Below, one piece after another: positions 34,301 to 46,300 of a stretch of DNA of 64,000 nt. Both the position numbers and the translations under genes were made by a program. Source of the DNA: Candidula unifasciata (lineage: Eukaryota > Mollusca > Gastropoda > Stylommatophora > Geomitridae). Within the stretch, counting starts at the first letter, position 1. Every line of letters starts with the position of its first letter. Under the pieces are notes generated by a model. It ran no database searches and was not told where the DNA came from. It worked only from the letters and a program-made list of their open reading frames with translations. Where the stretch lies: NCBI GenBank assembly GCA_905116865.2, contig CAJHNH020002497.1, positions 1 to 64,000 of the forward strand. Direction: 5' to 3'.

Positions 34301-37300
34301 AACACTGAGGTGTGAATTCACTTTAATATTCTGCTTTGTTATTATGAATGAATGGCCATAGCAATGCAAAGATTAAACAGCATTAAAAGTCTATGGTTAA
34401 GGAAATCAAAATTAAAATTGTGAGAGCATGCATCTTCCCTGTAGAAAGATACGGATAACAGTCTTGGACTATCTCCCAGTCATGGACTATTCAAAATTTC
34501 ATGGACAAAGAAGAGAAAAAATACTGACATTTTAAAAGATCTGAACATCAAGGAAGATTGGTTAATAAACAGCATCTTATCTCGGAAGCTGAAATATTTT
34601 GATCATATCAAGCGCCACGGCAGACTGGAAAATAATAATAGCAGAAGGCATGGTAACAGGAAAGAGGTGACTTTTTGAGTATGAAAGTACATGAGACGGG
34701 AGAGTTGGCGAGAGACCAAGTTCTTTTCAGGCAGACTGTGATGACAGCGACATTTTGCAAAGGACCTGCTACATGATGATGATTATGAAAATGGTGACTG
34801 CCTGGTCAGTGGTTATCAATTTGTAACCTTCAAATAAAAGATTTAAAATACAAAAATAAAAAAGTATTGTGAGACTGAATCAAACCTTGTGAGTACGGAC
34901 TGCATTCTACCACATCCTGAGGGGAAAATACTGGTTTCTGGGTGTTATTAGTCAGTATTCGAATTCTTGCTTCATCCATTGCTAGTGCGGCAAAGGCATA
35001 GCAGCTACCACATCCTCCTAGTATATTTTGTGAAACAAAATAGTACATACTTAATCACAAATAAATATTTAAGCATAAATAAATTTATGCAAATAAAGAC
35101 ATGGTAAAAGAATGGTTCCGGGAAGGCTAACCCAGTCAACAAATGCCCGCAGAAGACGGATGTGTCGGCCGAAAGGTGCAACTATCGCAGCCTGGCTGTA
35201 AACAAATGACTGCAGAAGTCGGATATGTCGGCCGAAAGTTGCAAATATCGCAGCCTGGGTGTAAACAAATGACTGCAGAAGTCGGATGTGTTGGCCGAAA
35301 GTTGCAAATATCGCAGCCTGGCTGTAAACAAATGCCTGAAGAAGTCGGATGTGTTGGCCGAAAGGTGCAAATGTCGCAGCCTTGCTGTAAATGGACACAA
35401 TGCAATTACATCTTCGGATGAACGCAGAAGAAGAAGAAGAAGAAAAGAACGGCTTTGGTTCTATGAAAGCCAGACAAGATACAGTTTATAAATGATACAT
35501 AAAATATATAAAAGTTAAGAAAAGTATTTAAGTTTGTTCATAGACTACCATAATAGAGAACACAGAACATCAAGAACAGTTAGGAATATAGCATTGGCAC
35601 TGTCAGGCCCATGAATTTTGACAGTAATTTTCCTTTACCAAAACGGCAGAGGGGGTGTTGTAAAATAAAGGCAATTTAGAATGTAATATATTTCTATTCT
35701 TTTAAAAAGTATCAATTTTTTAAAGAGGAATAAATGTACATTTTGAATTTGAATGATAGGTAAATGTTTAATGCTGTTATAGTTAGCAGGGGAAAAAAAT
35801 TCAGCAGGCGTAATGTTCAGAAAGACAAAATGTTGCAAAATAATTCTTCCCTTACCATGGTTTTGCACCCACATAAGAAGTAATATCCAAATTTGAGAAC
35901 AAAAATGTAAAGTTTGTTCAGTTTCCTAACAAATTCAAAAGTTATAAGTTTCTGGGTTAGTTTATCACTCTGAGTCTCTATGTTCTTAGGGTGCGGCATT
36001 TGCTAGATTCTGTGCTATCTGGTCAAACTGGAATTTCTCAATCAACACATACTATGTCGACTGGACTAACACACTCTATGTCGACTGGACCAACACAGAA
36101 AGGACAGTTCAGCAATGCAAATCAAAGTAAGCAAACAGATACCAAGAACATGTAACAAGTTTCTCCTACCTGTGACATGCAATAATAGATTAATGTAAAA
36201 GTAAAATAGAAAAAAAAAAATGGATAAGGAATGGACACAAATATTTTCAACAACATTAGAAAAATACTAATATCTAGACACAAATAATATACAGTGGTAC
36301 CTTGACTTATGAACCGCTCTACATAAGAACTTTTCAAGATACAAACTTTTTTCATATCTCATTTTGACCTCTACATGTTGTGTGCTAACTGGACTATTAG
36401 AATGCAGTTATACCAGAGATCAGCTGAGTGTGAAGGTGTACATTACAATTCCCGATACGAGTGACCAAAGTAAGTGTAAATACTTGACCACTGGAAGAGT
36501 GTGGAGCTTGACATGATATTCCTGCCATCCACTGATTACAAAGTTAACAATCATATAAAGTTAACAATCATATAAAGTTAACAATCATATAAAGTTAACA
36601 ATCATATACAGTTAACAATCATATAAAGTTAACAATCATATAAAGTTAACAATCATATAAAGTTAACAATCATATAAAGTTAACAATCATATAAAGTTAA
36701 CAATCATATAAAGTTAACAATCATATAAAGTTAACAATCATATAAAGTTAACAATCATATAAAGTTAACAATCATATAAAGTTAACAATCATATAAAATT
36801 AGCACCACATACCTAATACTAATTATGGCATGGACAAGTCAGAGAACCTTCATTACATGGGTCTGAGATTAAAGAAGGCAATAATTTTAAAAAAAAAACT
36901 ATGTATCTTTTTAATGACAATTTTTGTGCCTGTTATACCTTGATTTCTGACTGGGCTAACATAATTAACGCCATTCACATTTCGCCAGTCAAAGCTTTCA
37001 GGCAAACTTCCCATGAGTCTCTTATGTGCATCTGTAAGTGGTGCTGGCTTAGGGCGGCTACGGACCAAACAAAAGCCAAGATCATTAGAGAACATATACT
37101 TAATATAGAAAGAAACTGATCAACAATACACAGATCTTATCTTGAACACAACAGCACTTGCTTGAGCAGATATCAATACATTTCTGATGATGCAGGAAAA
37201 AACCTCAGAATAAAACAGAAAAAAAAAACATTTAACTCCATAAACTACATACAAAAACACTTTCACAGGTATGCATGGATCAGTTTAAACAAGAAATCAG

Positions 37301-40300
37301 GAACAGTGCTGAATCTACAAAAATAGAGCAAATAATACATAGTAGCTACTGAAAAATTCTGAAGTAATTTTAGAACTGAGACAGGGACTTTGAAAACTAT
37401 AGCAGAAATGCTGTTAACAGAGAAACACACACACATAAATAGACAGCTCACTTCACAAATGTAGTGTACATAAAAAAAAAAGCCAAAACTGGTTGCCCTA
37501 AGAGCATAACTTCATAGACCATTTTAAAAAAACCTAACGCAGTGCTATTCAAATGGCAACCCCCAGGCCAAATCTGGCCCGCTAAGGGCTAAGAAGTGGC
37601 CCATAGATCACTGCCAATTGTACTGTATTAATGATCTTTCTATACTGGGGCTTCGGCCTCTGGAATGTGACAATCCTCATGTTCAATATTGCAACTCCTA
37701 AGTAGACTTAGTTGACTAGCTTTGCCCTAAAGGGCAGTCAATATATAGGTCCCATGCCTTTGCAACATAATTATGAATGAAGAGGCTGACAAACTAGCAA
37801 AGGAAGATAGTCATCAATGCAAGTGAGATTTCAACTTCACTGCATTCAGGTCAGCCTATACCTGGCTGCATTCATGTGCCAGTTTTAAACTTTGAAAGAC
37901 TGGTGAGCAAACAATTAGTCCCCACACAATCTACAAATATGCTTAGCGGCGCAGGGGATACACTAGGCAGTAAGTTTAATCGCGTTTTGCGCATGCTATT
38001 ATCATCTGCTACTATCGTCTGCAGAAACGCTCAAAATTGTCAACGGTCGCTATTATCGTCTGCACTGTTGCGTCTCTTGAAATTGTCAAGTAATCCTAGT
38101 TTTGCCACGATTTGTTCCTTAGCAGAAAGTCCGCATTTTACATATGCCTGAGCCCCATAAGGATATTTTATGGCCGCCATAATATCGGGTCAAAGTTCGA
38201 TGGAGAGCCCATGTCCTAGCCATGTGTATCTCCTACCTTTGATAACCTTTGCCAGGATAAAACATTTTGTGTTTCTGCTAATTTCTGTATTTGTAATTTT
38301 GCTTGGCCAAAAAATTTGCAGAATTTTTCTGAGACATTAATTTTGAAAAGGTCGCTAGTTTATCTGTTTCCATAACAACGTTCATGTTTACAGTAATGGC
38401 TGGTCAACCTCCAACCCGGAAGATCAGGGGAGCTAATTTTGTCTGACACTTTTCATCAAGGAAGCTGCTGTTGTGTAGCTACTAGACGCTTGCCTGTGGA
38501 TTGGAAGGTCATAGGTTCGGGTCCTGGTGATGTTTTAAAAATTGACCATGGTAGAGGTCAACCCAGCCTTGAGTTTGTACCAGGTTTAGTTGTTGGTAGT
38601 AAAAGTGACTGGCATGATGCTGACCACACTGAGGGTTGACTGGCATGATGCTGACCACACTGAGTGTTGACTTCAACCTTTTTATCAAGTCCTTTTTAAC
38701 TGTGCTAAACCTGCCAGAGCCATGTTCACTATCAGGGGCATGTTCACTGCCAGGGCCATGTTCACTGCCAGGGGCATGTTCCCTGCCAGGGCCATGTTCA
38801 CTGCCAGGGCCATGTTCACTGCCAGGGCCATGTTCACTGCCAGGGCCATGTTCACTGCCAGGGCCATGTTCACTGCCAGGGCCATGTTCACTGCCAGGGC
38901 CATGTTTCCTGCCAGGGTCATGTTTCCTGCCAGGGCCATGTTTCCTGCCAGGGGCATGTTTCCTTCCAGGGGCATGTTTCCTTCCAGGGGCATATTTACT
39001 TCCAGGGGCATGTTTCCTGCCAGGGGCATGTTTCCTGCCAGGGGCATGTTTCCTGCCAGGGGCATGTTTCCTGCCAGGGGCATGTTTCCTGCCAGGGGCA
39101 TGTTCCCTGTCAGCATAGCTTTTAATTATCATTATAGAATATAAGAAGCCATCCTGCCGTGACAAGGAACCTGCATACTGAGACAGACATTTTCTAAAAC
39201 AGCCTTCAACTGCTTTGTTGCTTCGTGTATCACTGAATCAATGACGTGTAATTACTTTCTCAAATTGTGGGAACAAAAAGTCACAAAGAGCAAGATGTGG
39301 GGAATATAGACAATATGAAAGCAATGCAATTTTCTCTTTGGACAAAAATCATTGATGGCAGACCTGTGAACAAAGATATTGCCATGTTGCAGAATCCAAA
39401 TATCAGTAGAGCACTTCTCAGGATGGTGTCTGTATACATGGTCACAGAGACATTACAGCATTTTATGTTTATGTTTACACTCTTGTCTCTAGAGACATAC
39501 TTATGATGACTAGTCCATCAATGTCAAAGAGCATAAACAACATTTGTCTCACAGATGATTAGATGCAGATCATCTTCAAAGGATCGACTGCCACTTCTGA
39601 ATTGGATAGACCCCCCAACTGTCTTTCATTGGCAAGTCTCTCAAATGCTGATAGCAGCATTTTCAAAGTCCAAAAGCAGAAATCCATGCATACAGGTTGC
39701 TGAATGTTTACACTCATTTTGTCAAGCTGCAAGATCACATCCAAGTTTAGACTTCCACTCTGTGCATTCACAGAGATAATACTAATTCTGATGTGGCATA
39801 GACATCAGTAAATGGCAACTTATGTGCAATGCATTCATGGTACATTGTCTTCGAGCAAAGAGATAACAAAGGCTGACAACACATATTCTGACATATAACC
39901 AATAATGCTAAAATTAACCCTTTCGCCCTGCGAACAATTTAAAAAAAAAAAGGTAATGACCCCGTTTCTTTTGACCTCCATCAATTTCCTGGTAAGCAGT
40001 TCCAGAACAAGAAACCATCAGCTGTAGAAAGTAATGTGCTGCAATATTCACAAATACAACAGGAAAAGACAAGCATAATTAACAAATGCAAGTCCACTTG
40101 CACCTGGCATATCAATAGTTGACCAGATGAAAAACATTTCTTGAAAAGCGAGTACATTTTGTATCAATTACAAATTTTTTTTTTATGTTAATGGCAATGT
40201 AATATAAAAACCATTTTCTGCATTATCATTATACAGTATAATTTAAAAGATTTCAAGAGATTATAGCAAACCTGTGAATGACGGACATAGGTCCTCCAGC

Positions 40301-43300
40301 CAGGTTAATAAAGTCCTCATCACGTAAACCCTCAAACTGTGGGTACCTAACTGCTTGCCAAGAGTTCTGGGCTGCATTTATTGATGCAACCATCTCTTGG
40401 GAATTTATTCTACAAAAAACCAGAAAAAAACATTATGTGCTAATGTGTATCATACGTCATATCTGCAAGTCATAACATCTCTCTCCTGCTCATTAATATT
40501 CATATGCACATATCAGAGCAGTCCCACAAAAATAAGTGGTCTGTTAAAACTGTAGCAAGTAAGTTGAACAATGAGCTGGTTTCTATACAACTACATATTG
40601 TACCAGTGACATTGACCTTCATCTAACAACAGTGGGGTCATGGCCAAAAGGTGGGTCATTACCGTACTTCCACTAAAGTCAAAGCAAATGAAAAGCCTTT
40701 AGCTGCTTTAACATGTCCATCAATGAAGGATTTTGAAGAAAGAATGTGTGCAAAGTTAAGTTACAAATTAGATCATTTTACTGAAAGAATTAAAATGCTA
40801 CAACAAAACTATGAGGGTAACTGTTCTGAGTCAAATGTAATGTCACAAGTGGTAAAGAAACTTCAAACTGGTTTGAAAATTGGAGGCAGTGATAAAATAC
40901 TCTACACCCTTACACGTCTATGGACCTTGCTGAAAACGTCATTGATCAGCACCCAGCTGGTCCTGAAGTATTGAAGCAAGTGGGAATCTGTAAAAGTGTG
41001 TGGCCTGTGATTGAACACTCATCTTTGTGTCTCAGTGTGTGTTACCAAATGAACAAAACATGGATCCTGCAACAATTATCAGCACACATATGACTACTTA
41101 TTCATGAGTGCTATCCTATATATGGTATGATATCCCAACAACTGACTTCAGTGCACATATGACTACTTATTCATGAGTGCTATCCTGCATAAGGTATGCT
41201 ATCACAACAACTGACATCAGCACACATGTGACAACTTATTCATGAGTGCTATCCTGTATATGGTATGCTATCACAACTAACATCAGTGCACATATGACTA
41301 CTTATTCATGAGTGCTATCCTGTAAATGGTATGCTATCACAACAACTAACATCAGTGCACATATGACTACTTATTCATGTGTGCTATCCTACATATGGTA
41401 TGCTCTCATAACAACTGACATCAGTGCACATATGACTACTTATTCATGAGTGCTATCCTGTATATGGTATGCTATCACAACTAACATCAGTGCACATATG
41501 ACTACTTATTTATGAGTGCTATCCTGTATATGGTATGCTATCACAACAACTGACATCAGTGCACATATGACTACTTATTCATGAGTGCTATCCTGTATAT
41601 GGTATGTTATCACAACAAGTGACATTAGCACACATATGAATACTAATTCATGTGTGCTATCCTGCATATGGTGTGCTATCACAACAACTGACATCAGTGC
41701 ACATATGAATACTTATTCATGAGTGCTATCCTGTATATGGTATGCTATCCCAACAACTGACTTCAGTGCACATATGACAACTTATTCATGTGTGCTATCC
41801 TGCATATGGTATGCTATCACAACAACTAACATCAGTGCACATATGACTACTTATTCATGTGTGCTATCCTGCATAAGGTATGCTATCACAACAACTGACT
41901 TCAGTGCACATATGACTACTTATTCATGAGTGCTATCCTGTATATGGTATGCTATCACAACAACTAACATCAGTGCACATATGACTACTTATTCATGAGT
42001 GCTATCCTGTATATGGTATGCTATCACAACAACTAACATCAGTGCACATATGACTACTTATTCATGTGTGCTATCCTACATATGGTATGCTCTCATAACA
42101 ACTGACATCAGCATACATATGAATACTTATTCATGAGTGCTATCCTGTATATGGTATGCTATAACAACAACTGACATCAGTGCACATATGACTACTTATT
42201 CATGAGTGCTATCCTGTATATGGTATGCTATCACAACAACTGACATCAGTGCACACTGGACATTCTGATGCAGGCTCAATTCTCCAATCAAGTAGCCACT
42301 TCAAAGTACCTCTGCTGACTGTTCCTACAAAAAGTCAGTTATAATGCCTCCTATCTTGAACTCAAAGGCAGAACAGATGCGCTTGGCCAGGTTTTACTCC
42401 CAGGTGCTGTAATCAGGTTAAAGTCAGAGGCTTGTCATTACCCTCCAGCCCAGCCTGTACAGTACTGACTATATCAGTTCTGTCCATCTTTCTTCAGCAA
42501 CTTCTTCCCACAAGTTTTGGTGCATAACCTGCCAGTTGGGCCACTCACTCATTATGATTTTATCCAGATGTGCAGATCCAGGTTAGAGTGGTGACTTGTG
42601 TCTTTATCCAGTCAAAGAGGACACTACTAGCTGCAAGTTTTCAAAATGTGTTTCTGCCTATAATACTGCTGCATGTGTGGCTGGTTGTTCTGCTGCCCAT
42701 GCGAGTTCTATGAAGGCAGCAATTATGTCCATTGTTATAGCTGACAGTACACATTTGCCCGGTAAGCACCAATATCTTATTTTATTGTTTTCCTCATCCT
42801 TTGTGTGCAGTATGTCCATGCTGACCTTTGCCTATGCTTCACTTTGTGTGCAGTATGTCCATGCTGACCTTTGCCTATGCTTCACTTTGTGTGCAGTATG
42901 TCCATGCTGACCTTTGCCTATGCTTCACTTTGTGTGCAGTATGTCCATGCTGACCTTTGCCTATGCTTCACTTTGTGTGCAGTATGTCCATGCTGACCTT
43001 TGCCTATGCTTCACTTTGTGTGCAGTATGTCCATGCTGACTTTTGCCTATGCTTCACTTTGTGTGCAGTATGTCCATGCTGACCTTTGCCTATGCTTCAC
43101 TTTGTGTGCAGTATGTCCATGCTGACCTTTGCCTATGCTTCACAAACCCATTCGTGTAGAGTATGATGTCTTCTAGACATGCATGCTGATCAATCATGGC
43201 TCTCAGCATCTATGGCTATGGGGATATGGCTCCAGCAATACCTCCCTAGATGGCAACCTTAGGATAGGTAAATGTGCCTAGAGATGATTCAGTCTATTTT

Positions 43301-46300
43301 TCTCAGTGTCTTGAGCTCATCCAGATCACAAACCTGTTGGATTAAATCTTCCAGCCTGGCAATCCAAGAGCTGCCTCGTTTTGGATTCATGTTTTTTGTG
43401 TGTCACTGATTGCGCTGTGAAGTGGCTGATTCATGTATGTTGATACTGTTACATATGCCTTGACCTGTATAACTTTGCTTCTGTTGGACAGCACTGGTAA
43501 ACATAGGATATATGTCTTTTGTGCAGCTGAGTATGAGTCTCATTCAATCACTTTGTACCCAGCCCAAATCTGTTTAGCTTGGTTCTGCTGACAGTGAAGA
43601 AGGCCAAGAGTCTTTGACACCCAACAAAAATGTCCTGACAAAGATGGAAAAGTTTATGACAGCTGCCTTATTGTCTGCATTTGGCCTTTACACAATCTCT
43701 TACTGCCAGAAATAAAATTATCCCTAAAGTGTTAATGATTTCAGACTATTCAATAGATCATGGAAGATTTGCTTTAAGATATGCATGCTATACCAGCACA
43801 GTACTGGCACTATTACCTGCAGAACGCAGAAATATATGATGGAGGGGGAGGACTGAGAACCCATGGACGTATTGGGAGTGCTGTGAAGATAACAGAACTC
43901 ATAAAAACAATTCTATGAAACAACAAGTTTACAGTCTCATAACATTTTAGCTGTTTCCTGAAGAAGTAAACTAACTCCCAATAGATGTTTGTCCATCACA
44001 GATGATGATGACCAGTCCTCTCATCCACTGGTGACTGGATTAGGTTTTGTGAGTGCGCAGATGGCTGAAAGGCCAATTCTAGCACTAAAGTTCTTAAGCA
44101 ATATGGACAGGGAATTGAGACCCCATTTCTCTGTTGATTTGCTTCAGTGTCTTTTCTGGCTTGTCTTTTCTGAATTGCTGCTGCAGTTGGAGCAGCTTCA
44201 TGAGCAACAGCTACTCAATGAAGAGAGGAGAACCATGATGAGTTGTCACATGCAGTGACTTCCCAGATTTTAGGATCAATACAGAAGTCTTTCAGTTGGG
44301 TCTTGAGGTTGTTCTTGAAATGTTTCTTCTGTCCACCTTGAAAGCATTGTCCTGTTTGTAGCTCAGCTTAGAAAATTCATTTAGCAGTCAGTGGTCAGGC
44401 ATGTGGACAATATGTCCTGCCCAGCCAAACTGTAATTGTTTTAGAATCGACTGAATACTGAGCAGTGCAGATCTGTCAAGGACTTCAGTGTCTGGGTTCC
44501 TGTCTTGCCATTTTATGTTCAGCAACTTTCTGGGGCATACTGTGCAGGAAATGGTTCAGCTTCTTAGCATGGCTCTGATGAACGGTTCATGTTTCACATC
44601 CATAGAGAAGTACAGGAAGTACGACAGCTTTGTACACTTTGAGCTTCATCTGCAGGTTTGATGCCAGCTCTGTTCCAGACTTTTGTTCCAAGTCTACCAA
44701 ATGCAGTCGGCATCTGTGGCTTAGGTGTTGCGAAAGCGCTTTGTAATACCGGGTTCGATCCCAGCTGGGGACGATATATCTTGCGTTGGTTTTGACAGAG
44801 AAATTGATAGCTGCCAGTTAGGAAAGCAATGGCAAACTATTTAACATAAAAATTTGACTAGAAAAACAACAACAGCAACAACAAAAAATGCTGGGTTTGG
44901 TTATGCAAAGTCCTGTAAAGGATATGCAACTAACTTCAACTACCAAATGCGCTGCTGGCTATGGATATTCTTGTATTGATCTCTAGATCGATGTTAACTT
45001 TCTAAATGAGTTAGTTGCCAAGATATGTACACCTGTCTACTGTCTTTAGTGCTCTGCCCTCGACTGTGATGTTTGGTTCAGGTAGACTTGTTCCTGGAGC
45101 TGGCTGCAACATTATTTCAGTTTTGTCAGTGCTTATGACAAGCCAAAAGTCTGTCCAGGCTTCAGATAAGTCACAATAGGTATAAAGAGATTCAATAATT
45201 TGATAGGATACAAGATAAGACAATTCCACCATATAGGTTGATCAAATACAAGGAAGCTTAAGTATTCTACCTCCTCTTCCTATCAGAATAAATTTCAAAT
45301 CACTGCAAAAAAAGAATCTATGTGAGCCTTCTTGCAGCAATTCATTTGTACAATTATGCACGACCAATAAATAATTTCAAGAGAAATTTACATCATCATC
45401 AGGTGCCTTGCCGACTGGCATGGGCGATCATGCCTCTCCACAATCTGCGATCTATTGCAGCTTGTATCATGAAATTTACATGCAATTTTTAAAAGTGAAA
45501 ATACACTTTGTGATTTAGTAAAATTTTTCTTTATAAAAGGTTTCAAAACTAGAGCCAAAGAATAACAAGTGCAGTATTTTAAATGAAAAATTAATATGAT
45601 GATGTTTATACATTTAATTTTTTTTATCTGCTACTCAATTTCATTTTGGAACAGCCCTCGTATAATACTGATGAATCGTTATATGGTTCAGATATAGCAA
45701 GGAGGTTTTGCTACATTAACACATAAAGTAGCACATTGAACTAAAACAATAAACAGCATCATCAGACTTACCGATGACTGAACTTCAAGCCAAAATCTTT
45801 TTTAACAACGTTGGTTTTTGTAATTGCAGCCCCTGATTTTTGTCCATTATAGCAAGCCCAGTCATTTCCACGAATATCATGTGACCAGCCACCGATGATT
45901 TTATCACAGAAACTCGAACTACCAACATACTTTGAGAATCCAAAATATTTCCTTCCTGCAATCACAACTTCAAACCCCTGAAACAAATTTTGTGACGTTT
46001 TAAAGTATTGATACTGTGGATTCCTCTCTAAAACCAAGGAATGAATCAAAATAAAACAAATCCAGTACAAACTGCAAATACGTGTATGTTCCTTATGTGT
46101 TAAAATCACATGATTATTTATTATGTATAATAATACTGTAATAAATTTAAACTTCATTAAAACAGTGCACAAATAAATATGCAACAGAGGCCACTCAACT
46201 GCTACATTGATCTATAGATTCATACTATGGTGTAGCCACCAGAATTTTGTGAGGGATTGTTCTGCAAACTATTTCATTTCAAACCTTCTCTGTGCAGTCA

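Noticed and set aside
36292..36440. Complete pogo/Tigger transposon
   Set aside because: Only one terminus resembling CAGTGG-ACCTTGACTTA is seen. No matching opposite end or second TA was found.
38685..39165. Pro/Gly/Cys- and His-rich frames on both strands as secreted repeat proteins
   Set aside because: An 18-bp minisatellite keeps frames open on both strands. The mirrored openness is an artefact.
44705..44775. Functional tRNA gene at the A-box/B-box sequence
   Set aside because: The head cannot be folded by eye into a full cloverleaf with a 3' acceptor pair, it continues into a longer body, and it is bounded by a target duplication. It is a SINE.
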